Shown piece after piece: positions 24,164 through 32,635 of a stretch of DNA of 46,729 bases. The notes beneath the pieces were generated by a model, which saw nothing but the letters and a program-made list of their open reading frames with translations, had not been told where the DNA came from and searched no databases. How positions within the stretch are numbered: position 1 is the stretch's first letter; every line of letters starts with the position of its first letter. Position numbers and translations under genes: made by a program. The DNA comes from Bacteroidales bacterium UBA3844 (GTDB lineage: Bacteria > Bacteroidota > Bacteroidia > Bacteroidales > Paludibacteraceae), in NCBI GenBank assembly GCA_002392915.1, contig DGHQ01000020.1:77826-124554 (forward strand). Direction: 5' to 3'.

Positions 24164-26311
24164 TCATTCTTCAGAATTTTGCTTCACCCAACTGCCGTCA
24201 AACCGCACTATATGGCAGTCTGCCCCACTCTTCTCCCGCTCTTCCTTCCACTTTTTTGCCACATAATATTTATTGCTGCCATCCACAATCAGCGTCTTAT
24301 ATCTGAAATTCTTCAGATCGCTCATTTTCGTAGCCACATTATTCGTCAGAATCAGAATATCAACCTCTAATGGATTCACATCCTTTTTAATCTCCGTTTT
24401 GTCGGAAAGCATGTAGACGCGATGTTTTTCAAATTCAAAATATGTTTTCTCTGTATGCGACGGTGATGCCATAAGATTGTTTGTCCAAAATTCACCTGCT
24501 TTCCTAGCCACTTTTAGTGTGTCGGTGCATCCAAACAATGCATTCGATTCCATCATCCTGTTCACTGCAGTAACGCCATTCACGTTATACACAGCCATCA
24601 TTCTACAACCCTTCATATTCATTCCGTCGACAGTGGAAAACACAAAATAAGCAACCGATATCGAGGCAGAAATCCACAACAATGAAAGTCTGCGATAATT
24701 ATGATATGCGGCAATCAGCAGGAAGACAATTATATAAGCTGCCACATCATAGCCGTAGAATGGCAGTCTGTCGACGGTGCAGAACGAGATATCCGCAGTG
24801 TAATAAACAATCGAGTTCACCGATTTCGCCACAACGGCTGTGACATACAACACTCCGTCGGCTACAACATCCAACAATGGCAGCACCGTCGACAGCAGGA
24901 AAAATCCATAATATATGAATGTCAATGGAATCAGCACCGTCACCAATGGAATTGTGAAGAGGCTTGATGCGATTGAGAGGATGGGCAACGTGTGGAATGT
25001 GAAGAGGATAATAGGAGTGGTGAGAATCTGAGCGGAGATGCTGATCGCGACACTTCCAAGCGTATATGTCCTGATCTTGGACACTATCTGCCCCACCCGA
25101 CCCTTCAGTTTTATCTCTGGTATCAATCTTTCAATTTTGTCTATCAATGGCTGTCCGAAAAGCAAAATCGAGTAGACAGCGGAAAAGCTCAATTGAAATC
25201 CCAGATCGAAAATATTGAACGGATTATACACAAGCATCGCAAATGCTGTGAACGACACCACATTTATCGGATTCGGTTTGCTGAACAGGAGCATCGCCAC
25301 CCGATAAACAGTATACATAAGCGATGTCCGCACCACGGATGCCGCCAAACCTGTCAGGAAGGCATATCCCCAAATGATGGCAAGCAATACAGCAGCGAAT
25401 ATGTACGGCCTTTTTTTAGGATGTATCGCCATACCCACCAGACACTCCACAATCAATATTATGATTCCGACGTGGAGTCCGCTCACCGCAAGCAGATGAC
25501 TCGCTCCAGCTTTGGAGTAGGCCTCTTTCAGACCGTCGTCCATCTCCGTTTTGTTGCCAAGCGTAATGGCGATGATAAGATCTCGCTCATCCGTGCACAA
25601 CGATGCCCTGCCCCTTAAAGAATTTTGTAGAGCGAGATTTAAATTCGACGCAGAGGTCTCCAACGAAAAATCGCAACTCTTTGTGGATGAATCAGAGTTT
25701 AAAACTCTGAATCGTTTGACCAGAGAAGTAGCCTCAACCCCTTTCTTACGCAGATAAGTGTCGTAGTTGAAGCCAATTGTCTCACTACTCTCCGTCGACT
25801 TCAATGCAGATGAAAAGACGATGAAATCGCCCTTTTTTAATGAGGCATCGCAAGTGTCGAACGTCAGCACTGTGTAGACGGGATGGCAGATGGAATCCCT
25901 CGCGTCTACACAATAAACATCCGCCTCACAACTGATCTTTCTGTTCTTGGTCAATTTAGGGACACTCCTGATCACTGCCACTCTCGCCGTCATCTCCGTC
26001 GCCCCACAAGAATCCAATTCGTCGGATGGAATCGGATGGCAACAATGTTCGCAGACGCCTCCAAGGAAAAAGAATGTGAAAAGGAGCAAAATCGAGAATG
26101 AGAAAGAAAACGGAGAAAAGGACAAATACCGTTTACGCCACTTCTTTATATAGACAAAGAATGCCGACAAAGCGGCAATTAAAGTCACTGCCACACCAAT
26201 ATAATTGATGTCACCCAACTGGAGGTTGTATTCTGCCACAACTCCTAAAGCGAAAAAGAATGTCAGGAATAGATATGGGAATCTACGAATCGACTTAATT
26301 ATAAAATCCAT
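24164..26311 (-). CDS. comEC: ComEC/Rec2-family DNA uptake channel
   Basis: About 715 aa. The family forms an inner-membrane channel for single-stranded DNA during natural transformation. Seen: several N-terminal membrane segments (LFLTFFFALGVVAEY, ILLLFTFFFLGGV), an N-terminal soluble region with an OB-like part (AVIRSVPKLTKNRKI... GDFIVFSSALK), and the competence domain with the signature SHLLAVSGLHVGI (about residue 280), followed by many more membrane segments up to about residue 550. The usual C-terminal metallo-hydrolase domain is not evident; the tail (about 580-715) is a short alpha/beta region. I chose ATG 26311 (MDFIIKSIRRF) over 26344 because it directly precedes the first basic/hydrophobic segment. 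It lies downstream of rpe with a REP-like hairpin between. Confidence 0.88.
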   Translation of the reverse strand: MDFIIKSIRRFPYLFLTFFFALGVVAEYNLQLGDINYIGVAVTLIAALSAFFVYIKKWRKRYLSFSPFSFSFSILLLFTFFFLGGVCEHCCHPIPSDELDSCGATEMTARVAVIRSVPKLTKNRKISCEADVYCVDARDSICHPVYTVLTFDTCDASLKKGDFIVFSSALKSTESSETIGFNYDTYLRKKGVEATSLVKRFRVLNSDSSTKSCDFSLETSASNLNLALQNSLRGRASLCTDERDLIIAITLGNKTEMDDGLKEAYSKAGASHLLAVSGLHVGIIILIVECLVGMAIHPKKRPYIFAAVLLAIIWGYAFLTGLAASVVRTSLMYTVYRVAMLLFSKPNPINVVSFTAFAMLVYNPFNIFDLGFQLSFSAVYSILLFGQPLIDKIERLIPEIKLKGRVGQIVSKIRTYTLGSVAISISAQILTTPIILFTFHTLPILSIASSLFTIPLVTVLIPLTFIYYGFFLLSTVLPLLDVVADGVLYVTAVVAKSVNSIVYYTADISFCTVDRLPFYGYDVAAYIIVFLLIAAYHNYRRLSLLWISASISVAYFVFSTVDGMNMKGCRMMAVYNVNGVTAVNRMMESNALFGCTDTLKVARKAGEFWTNNLMASPSHTEKTYFEFEKHRVYMLSDKTEIKKDVNPLEVDILILTNNVATKMSDLKNFRYKTLIVDGSNKYYVAKKWKEEREKSGADCHIVRFDGSWVKQNSEE

Positions 26312-26370
26312 ATTTTTTTGTACGTTACCAACAGTTACCAACATTATATCCCTATGGGATATTAATAGAG

Positions 26371-26394
26371 ACGGGGTGCACCCCGTCTCTACGG
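26371..26394. repeat. Perfect REP-like palindrome between rpe and comEC
   Basis: AGAGACGGGGTG directly followed by CACCCCGTCTCT, a 12+12-bp perfect palindrome, then ACGGATG. Similar GGGG/CCCC or GGGCAG/CTGCCC palindromes with a CTACG tail occur at 15158 and 18452. It lies 6 bp after the rpe stop. Confidence 0.6.
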
Positions 26395-26399
26395 ATGTA

Positions 26400-27050
26400 T
26401 TATAAATTTTTCAATCCAGCGATTGTGGCTTTCTGGTCTTTTGCACCAAACACAAATGAGCCTGCCACCAAAATGTCTGCACCTGCGTCGAGAAGTTGCT
26501 TGCCTGTCTCGAAATTGACACCACCGTCAATCTCAATTTTGGCATTTGATCCCTTTTCAACGATCATTTTCTTCAAGCGGCGAACCTTATCCAGAGTGTT
26601 TTCAATAAACTTCTGTCCGCCAAATCCAGGGTTGACACTCATAAGCATCACAACATCCGCGTCGCAGATAATCTCTTCAAGCACTGAGACGGGAGTGTGC
26701 GGATTCAATGTGACACCTGCCAACATACCCAACGATTTGATATGCTGCAAAGTGCGGTGAAGATGAGTGCAAGCCTCGTAGTGGACACTCAAGACCTTTG
26801 CCCCAAGTTTGTGGAACTCCTCCACATAACGGTCGGGATCAACAATCATCAGATGGACATCAAGCGGTTTTGTTGCCTTACTTGCGATTGCCTTGATCAC
26901 AGGCATACCGAAAGAGATATTTGGCACAAACACGCCATCCATAATATCAAGGTGATACCAGTCTGCCTCACTCTCGTTGAGCATCTTGATATCGTCGCCC
27001 AAATTCAAAAAATCCGCCGACAAGAGAGACGGCGACACTAAATGATTCAT
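26400..27050 (-). CDS. rpe: Ribulose-phosphate 3-epimerase
   Basis: 216 aa. Interconverts ribulose 5-phosphate and xylulose 5-phosphate in the pentose phosphate pathway (cytoplasm). Seen: PSLLSADFLNLGDDIKMLNE at the start, the metal-binding HLDIMDG (about 34-40), DVHLMI (about 65-70), MSVNPGFGGQKF (about 138-149), EIDGGVN (Asp about 175) and the AGADILVAGSFVFG phosphate-binding end. All expected motifs are intact and the length is normal. A clear promoter lies 18 bp upstream. Confidence 0.96.
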   Translation of the reverse strand: MNHLVSPSLLSADFLNLGDDIKMLNESEADWYHLDIMDGVFVPNISFGMPVIKAIASKATKPLDVHLMIVDPDRYVEEFHKLGAKVLSVHYEACTHLHRTLQHIKSLGMLAGVTLNPHTPVSVLEEIICDADVVMLMSVNPGFGGQKFIENTLDKVRRLKKMIVEKGSNAKIEIDGGVNFETGKQLLDAGADILVAGSFVFGAKDQKATIAGLKNL

Positions 27051-27067
27051 TATTTACGATTTTTGCG

Positions 27068-27098
27068 CAAAATTATGAAAAATAAGGGGGCATTCAAA
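27068..27098 (-). promoter_or_regulatory. Promoter of rpe
   Basis: On the minus strand, TTTG (27095-27098), exactly 19 nt, then TAATTTTG (27068-27075), matching the Bacteroidota consensus. The 5' leader would be only about 12 nt. Confidence 0.8.
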
Positions 27099-27202
27099 TT
27101 TAATTGGGAAATTTTGCTATCAGTTCTTCTTAATCACATAGCACAAGGCTGAATGCATTTTGGAAAAAGCTCGACTATTTCCGAATCAAACATAAACAAA
27201 AA

Positions 27203-27391
27203 GAGGGTGTATCAAAATGTAAAATCAAGTTTTTCGAACTTACATTTTGTCACTTTTTATATGAACAAAGCCGTTTCAGAGCTTAAAAATTACAGTTAAG
27301 TCTCTGAAACGGCTATATTTTTGGAGAATTTAAAAATCAACTTACATTTTGATAGTTTGATTTTTGATAAATTGAGTTTTGATACACCCTC
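27203..27391 (-). mobile_element. 189-bp MITE-like element, copy 2 (inverted)
   Basis: Reverse complement of 1998-2186 over the full 189 bp as read by eye, with the same 15-bp terminal repeats and central hairpin. It sits between the rpe promoter region and the stop codon of the 876-aa protein (16 bp away), where its hairpin could act as terminator for that gene cluster. Confidence 0.8.
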
Positions 27392-27407
27392 TTCTGTTTG
27401 TCAAGTG

Positions 27408-30038
27408 TCATTTCTTTTGCACGTAGACAGGTCGGATTGGTTCGAATACATGCATATATGTTTCAATTCGTAAGCAATCACCAGGTCCTTCATTTACAAA
27501 AGTTTTTGCATTACAATAACGATAACTATCTACATATGAACTCGTCCAGATTGAATTATAATAATCGCTACCGCCTGTCGGTATGAAAATTGCATTATTG
27601 TTGATTTTGCTAGTGTACAGGATACCATAAGCTCCGTTTATTGTAGCTTTTGTTTTTATACAATTATTGCAGAGCTCCAAAGCATCATCAATAGTTGGCA
27701 TTCTCCAGTTGCCACCGAGGACAGACACGACAATATCATATTTTGGAGTTAAATTTTTAAGAGAATCAAGCACACCCAACTCATATAATTCATTAAACTT
27801 CTTGCCTTCCCACTGAACCTTGGAATTTGAAGATGCATCAAAATCCAAGTCACCCCAAACATATTCGGTGCCAAGGTCTTCAACAGAAGAAGCTTCTATG
27901 TTTGATGGAGCCCACATGACTCCACTTGGCAATCCCATGTCCACTGGTTGAGAAAGATCTATCTTATTTCTAGTCAATGTCACCTTTGCTGTCAAGGTAA
28001 ACGTTTTGTATTGACAAGTGATTGTACATTCACTGACTGGAATTGGATTTATATACTGAGCTGGATAGACTATTCCATCCTTTACTGTAGCGACCATTGT
28101 GTCAGAACTTTTCCATATGGCTTCTGACGCAGGAACGTCATCTCCATTTGAACACGAGAATCCCAATGATGTCGGCTTGTCTGTTTGACTCAACTCTAAA
28201 ACAGTCGTTTTAAGATATACAGAATCTACTTTAGGTCTTTCTATTTCGTTATCTACATATATTGGACGAATCGAACAAACAGAAGTTGCGGATAAAGACG
28301 CAGTTGGTTCACACATATACTCTCCAGGACCTCCAGATGAGCATATACACGTGCCCATCACCCTGTCTTTCTCTTTTATAGATGCATCGGACAATAGATG
28401 CCATCCGCCAGGGATAAAAATAGCATTTCCATTACTAGTGGACTTAAAAACTACACCTCTGACCCCTCTCAACGAAGTGATACGAGGAGTTGTATTATCC
28501 AACAACTCCTGATAATCTTTAGAAGTAGGTATTTTCCAATGAGAGCCCATAACCACAGTGGCTGCGTCATTATTTGGAGTCAGAGCCAAATTAGAGTCCA
28601 ATACACCAGCTTCGATAAAACACTTCCATCTTTCTCTGATGTCAGTGATATTTCCACTATTGTTTTTGTTTTGATCACATTCTATCAAATCCTTAAACTT
28701 ATGCGGTCTTTTTTCATTTTCAAGATACGAGTCTGGCACCAAATCTCCCCAAGGATAAGTGTCTCCATTTTTTTCAACAATCGTACTTCCCAAATCACAT
28801 GTGGCCCATTTATTTCCACTAGGAAGCCCCAAGTCGACGTAGCTGTATCCTTTATCACTGCCTGTTGACTTATAAGAAGAGACACGGACTTTTGTAGAGA
28901 CAGAAAATCCATCAACTTCACCAATTATTTCACACTCACCCTCAGCATAAGGAGTCACAACTCCAGATTTGACTGTGGCAACTTTTTTATCCGTCGTCCT
29001 CCATACAACAGTGCTATCAGGAATTGCATAGAATGGAGAACTATTGAAATGAAGATCGACAGGAGCATCAGTGTCATACATTTCCAACTCATCATAAGCG
29101 ACACGTACTGAAATTTCATCTACTTTACGATTTCTGACTGGACGAATGTATGCTTCTTCTGATGCCACTTGCTGGTCACGAAACGATAGTTCGATAGCAG
29201 TTTCCAATGGTTGAGAAAAATAGCCAACATTGAAACCTCCTGGTACGAAACCCGAATACTGTAAATATACGCCATCGGAAATCCAATAATCAAACCTACG
29301 CAAAAAGGCATCTGATTTTTCTAAGATGATGAAATTGCCATTTCTGCCCCTTATTGTGTCACCTGTCTTTTTTGTATACACCAATAATTCCTCAAACTCT
29401 TTATACGTCGGCGTTCTCCAATCTTTTCCCCAATAAACCGAAGCAGCGTCAAATCCAGTCCGTAGAAAACCTTTGTCCGTAATTACTGAATCGACATGGA
29501 TTTTACCAGGAGTCTTTCCATACAGTTCTCCATAATTAAACAATGTAGAAAATATATATTTTAGATTCGACGAAGCCCATAATGTTCCACTTGGCAGACC
29601 TAAATCGACGTATTCATGTTCTTCTGATGGTAGGACCTCAACAGTACAAGAGGCACTTTGTTTGCCATAATTACAGGTGATAACACATTGTCCAACCCCT
29701 TTGGGATAGACATGTCCATCTCTTACTGTCGCCACTGATTTATCCGAAGACGACCAATATACATCACTTTGAGACAATTCCATGCTTGGAGTACAATAGA
29801 AAAGAAGAGAAGCATATTCACAATCTTCACTTATATAGACTTTCTCATTTGAAAGATATATGGTAGGAGCAAAAGTGATACTATCCACATTATATGAATC
29901 TAGATATTTGACACACTTACCATCCTTGAACAAAAAGATATAGTCTTTTTGGGCAAGACTCAATGAAATTCCAAATGCAAAAAAAATTGCGACAACCGCA
30001 ATCACACGGTTGAATATATATTTATGTATTTTCTCCAT
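27408..30038 (-). CDS. Secreted protein with three Big2-like + three VDLGLPSG (FISUMP-like) modules
   Basis: 876 aa. Signal peptide 1-30 (ISLSLAQ), then a DG-V-I strand module (IFLFKDGKCVKYLDSYNVDS). Three repeats follow, each made of a Big2-like Ig domain and a FISUMP-like domain. The Big2 parts show WSSSDKSVATVRDGHVYPKG (about 95-114), WRTTDKKVATVKSGVVTPYA and WKSSDTMVATVKDGIVYPAQ. The FISUMP parts start YVDLGLPSGTLWASSN (about 143), YVDLGLPSGNKWATCD and VDMGLPSGVMWAPSN. Each FISUMP part keeps a WR.PT or WKIPT segment and an NGN.IFIP-like stretch. No CTD. It ends the second cluster, 4 bp behind the 599-aa gene. Probably a rod-like surface or periplasmic adhesin; no ligand is known. Confidence 0.75.
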   Translation of the reverse strand: MEKIHKYIFNRVIAVVAIFFAFGISLSLAQKDYIFLFKDGKCVKYLDSYNVDSITFAPTIYLSNEKVYISEDCEYASLLFYCTPSMELSQSDVYWSSSDKSVATVRDGHVYPKGVGQCVITCNYGKQSASCTVEVLPSEEHEYVDLGLPSGTLWASSNLKYIFSTLFNYGELYGKTPGKIHVDSVITDKGFLRTGFDAASVYWGKDWRTPTYKEFEELLVYTKKTGDTIRGRNGNFIILEKSDAFLRRFDYWISDGVYLQYSGFVPGGFNVGYFSQPLETAIELSFRDQQVASEEAYIRPVRNRKVDEISVRVAYDELEMYDTDAPVDLHFNSSPFYAIPDSTVVWRTTDKKVATVKSGVVTPYAEGECEIIGEVDGFSVSTKVRVSSYKSTGSDKGYSYVDLGLPSGNKWATCDLGSTIVEKNGDTYPWGDLVPDSYLENEKRPHKFKDLIECDQNKNNSGNITDIRERWKCFIEAGVLDSNLALTPNNDAATVVMGSHWKIPTSKDYQELLDNTTPRITSLRGVRGVVFKSTSNGNAIFIPGGWHLLSDASIKEKDRVMGTCICSSGGPGEYMCEPTASLSATSVCSIRPIYVDNEIERPKVDSVYLKTTVLELSQTDKPTSLGFSCSNGDDVPASEAIWKSSDTMVATVKDGIVYPAQYINPIPVSECTITCQYKTFTLTAKVTLTRNKIDLSQPVDMGLPSGVMWAPSNIEASSVEDLGTEYVWGDLDFDASSNSKVQWEGKKFNELYELGVLDSLKNLTPKYDIVVSVLGGNWRMPTIDDALELCNNCIKTKATINGAYGILYTSKINNNAIFIPTGGSDYYNSIWTSSYVDSYRYCNAKTFVNEGPGDCLRIETYMHVFEPIRPVYVQKK

Positions 30039-30042
30039 TTCC

Positions 30043-31842
30043 TTACTTATTATTAGGTTTCATTACTGGACGTATTCTGAATAACGATCCTCTTTTGCCG
30101 ATTAGTACATCATTCACCTTTTCATTATAAGGATTTCTATCCCAAGTATGTAACAAGAATGAATTTCCATTATCACAAGGAGTCGAAGACCAATATACAC
30201 CAGCTTTATATATACTGCTTTCTTGAATAAAACCAGCATTAGGTATGATAAGTTCATTGCCATTTGGCCCAATAAACCTGGCTACGTTTGTATTATTAAT
30301 GGATGTATAGTCTACATCACAATTATCTAACAACTCTACAAAGTCCGCTTTTGTAGGGACAGACCATTCGCCACCCCAATTATATTTTGCGGCATCATAA
30401 AGATGCGACAACACTGTATCTGGTGTGATTACATTTCTATCCATTAATTCATCTATAGATAGCCCCCACCACATATTGCCACAAGAATGATATGCAATTT
30501 CATCGCATGGAGTCACATTTCCCCATGTGAAAAAATCTCCAAACGACTCTGGTGTTGATGCACCAATATTTGTGGTTGCCCATAAAATTCCGCTTGGCAG
30601 ACCGAGATCAACATATTCGTGAGTGACAATAGGAGTGGTATCTTTACTGTCTGTGACTACAACTTCACAATATGATCTTAAATCCTGATAGGAACAAGCA
30701 ACTACACAATGACCTGCAGATACTGGAGTTACTATTCCGTCTTTAACTGTTGCAACTTCATTATTTGAAGAATACCATAACAAATCGGATTCGCCCAAAT
30801 GTTCATTTGCAGGAACTAATCTCAAACTTGCTGGTGATGATCCTAAACATAGTTCTATCTTATTCTTAGAAAGGCTGATCTCTTTTACCTCTTTTTTTCT
30901 ATATACAGGTCGAACCAAACAAGCATCATAGACATTATTTCCTGGTGAACAAAGAGTTTGTCTTGTCTCTGAAGCATAAAGATTTTTTTTAGCGTATGAA
31001 CTTAAATAATCCACCTCAAGAATTATTTCTCCTGGTTTATAAGCCGCAGGCAAAAAAATACTATTTCCATTTGGACCTATAACAAACAGACCATTTTTCC
31101 CATTTAGTGTGTCCCATCTACTGGTACACTTTACCAATTCATTAATTTGAGCAAAATTAGGCAATCCAAATTCTTCACCCAATTTATGCGTACAAACATC
31201 AAAGACTGGATATAAAGTATTATTATTCTGAATTTTAGAGACATCCAGCTCTGTACCGTATTTATTGAGCCATTTGTAATTCTTAAATGTAAATTCCTTC
31301 TTTGGTTCAAGTTCTCCCCAAGCATAAAAATCACCTGTCTCCTCTGGTCGTGACACTCCTAAATTACATTTAGCCCAAAGAGTTCCACTTGGCAGTCCCA
31401 AATCGACGAATTGATCTGGGGTTTCAGGAACAATATTTACTGTCTCGATTGGCTTGACTACTTTGACAGAACAAGAGACCTGTCTTCCTTCATAAGTGCC
31501 GTTGATAACTGTTTCTCCTTCAGACTTTGGAATGATATATCCATTTCTTATAAGTGCTACGTTCTCATCAGCAGAGGTCCATTTTATATCTGAATATTCA
31601 ATGATTCCTTCTGGTTCAACTTTAAGATCCAATCTGCAAGAATCATTGACATTAAACAATGTTATATTGTCTACTGCCAACTCAACTATTGGATCCAATG
31701 TGATACTGTCAACATCAGCGAAAGGTATTTGATAGATAACCCTTCCCTCATCATAGAAATAATAAGTCTTTTGAGCTTTAGCCATAGATGCGAATGCAAA
31801 GAAAGCCAACAAGACAGTCAATATACGTCTATATTTTTTCAT
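30043..31842 (-). CDS. Secreted protein with two Big2-like + two VDLGLPSG (FISUMP-like) modules
   Basis: 599 aa. Signal peptide 1-23 (ASMAKA), N-terminal strand module (YYFYDEGRVIYQIPFADVDS), Big2-like domain with WTSADENVALIRNGYIIPKS (about 88-107), FISUMP-like domain from FVDLGLPSGTLWAKCNLG, a second Big2-like domain with WYSSNNEVATVKDGIVTPVS, and a second FISUMP-like domain from YVDLGLPSGILWATTNIG ending FRIRPVMKPNNK. No CTD. It begins 2 bp after the stop of the mini CTD gene and ends 4 bp before the next, so the three genes form one tight operon. The same modules occur singly in the 21173-22701 genes. Confidence 0.75.
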   Translation of the reverse strand: MKKYRRILTVLLAFFAFASMAKAQKTYYFYDEGRVIYQIPFADVDSITLDPIVELAVDNITLFNVNDSCRLDLKVEPEGIIEYSDIKWTSADENVALIRNGYIIPKSEGETVINGTYEGRQVSCSVKVVKPIETVNIVPETPDQFVDLGLPSGTLWAKCNLGVSRPEETGDFYAWGELEPKKEFTFKNYKWLNKYGTELDVSKIQNNNTLYPVFDVCTHKLGEEFGLPNFAQINELVKCTSRWDTLNGKNGLFVIGPNGNSIFLPAAYKPGEIILEVDYLSSYAKKNLYASETRQTLCSPGNNVYDACLVRPVYRKKEVKEISLSKNKIELCLGSSPASLRLVPANEHLGESDLLWYSSNNEVATVKDGIVTPVSAGHCVVACSYQDLRSYCEVVVTDSKDTTPIVTHEYVDLGLPSGILWATTNIGASTPESFGDFFTWGNVTPCDEIAYHSCGNMWWGLSIDELMDRNVITPDTVLSHLYDAAKYNWGGEWSVPTKADFVELLDNCDVDYTSINNTNVARFIGPNGNELIIPNAGFIQESSIYKAGVYWSSTPCDNGNSFLLHTWDRNPYNEKVNDVLIGKRGSLFRIRPVMKPNNK

Positions 31843-31844
31843 TT

Positions 31845-32315
31845 TTATCTACTCTTCTTAATAAACTTAGCATACTTACCCGCAACCGTCAAAATATAAA
31901 GTCCATCTGTCAGAGAAGTGACATCAATCTCATTTCCTCTGTATTCCTTGACAACATATCCCCTCACATCGAGGATTTCTACTTTAACATAATCATCTAC
32001 ACCTGACAAGAATATTTTCTCAGAAACAGGATTCGGATAAATGGAAATGACATTGTCATACTCATTTTTCAAAGTCTCAACATCAGTAAGTGGATCATAC
32101 TTATCCAAATAAAGCGTTCTCAATCTAGAAATTTTCGTTCCATCATATAGATTCATTGTGAAATATGGAGCATTCACCTCAACGCTTCTTACATTTGATA
32201 ATGAGAGCGTATCTCGGCTTCCATCAGCGGACAATAAAATAATATCCGTCGCCAATAAGGGAACTGACACAAATGAAAAACAGAACAACAAAAAACGTTT
32301 TAGATTCAAATTCAT
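31845..32315 (-). CDS. Mini T9SS cargo protein (156 aa)
   Basis: Signal peptide 1-22 (VPLLA), a short strand module (IILLSADGSRDTLSLSNVRS), a second strand pair, and a type A CTD from about residue 92 (SIYPNPVSEKIFLSGV, VKVEILDVRGYVV, DGLYILTVAGKYAKFIKKSR). It has the same build as the 158-aa protein at 22720-23196 and the same place at the head of a VDLGLPSG cluster. The 2-bp gap to the next gene implies translational coupling. No domain beyond the leader module and CTD was found. Confidence 0.75.
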   Translation of the reverse strand: MNLNLKRFLLFCFSFVSVPLLATDIILLSADGSRDTLSLSNVRSVEVNAPYFTMNLYDGTKISRLRTLYLDKYDPLTDVETLKNEYDNVISIYPNPVSEKIFLSGVDDYVKVEILDVRGYVVKEYRGNEIDVTSLTDGLYILTVAGKYAKFIKKSR

Positions 32316-32342
32316 ATTAAATCAAAAATTAAAAATCAATTT

Positions 32343-32350
32343 CAAAAATA
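32343..32350 (-). promoter_or_regulatory. Possible -7 box of the second mini-CTD operon
   Basis: TATTTTTG on the minus strand, 28 bp before the start codon. No good -33 box is seen. Confidence 0.45.
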
Positions 32351-32571
32351 ACAAAAAGCCCCACAATGGAAGCCTACAATACTTTATTTTAATATTATTG
32401 TAATATTCAAGCTATTTCCTCGCCCAAAAGCACATCGATCATCACGAAACGCAGAGAATCACCAATGTATACACACCCCCTGTCTGCCAAATTGTCGCAC
32501 AACCGGCTGAAAAAGATGGTTTTGACGGACTTTCTGTCACATCTACAATTATTTTCTCCATATTTTTTGTG

Positions 32572-32588
32572 TTGGCACGCATTTTGAA
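32572..32588 (+). promoter_or_regulatory. Sigma-54-like promoter upstream of clpB
   Basis: TTGGCACGCATTTTGAA matches the RpoN consensus TGGCACG-N4-TTGCA except for one base (GA instead of GC at -12). It is placed 48 bp before the clpB start. Imperfect TGTC/GACA half sites lie just upstream (about 32484-32550) and might be activator sites. Confidence 0.55.
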
Positions 32589-32635
32589 CATTCACTGGTG
32601 TAACGAAATATGTATAACACTAAAATTTGACGATT

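Noticed and set aside
24992..25618. 208-aa plus-strand open frame inside comEC
   Set aside because: Antisense shadow of the comEC membrane region. The comEC frame has all family motifs; this one has none.
32407..32595. 62-aa minus-strand frame in the clpB upstream region
   Set aside because: Overlaps the sigma-54-like site and activator-like half sites; Cys/Arg-rich with no protein pattern.
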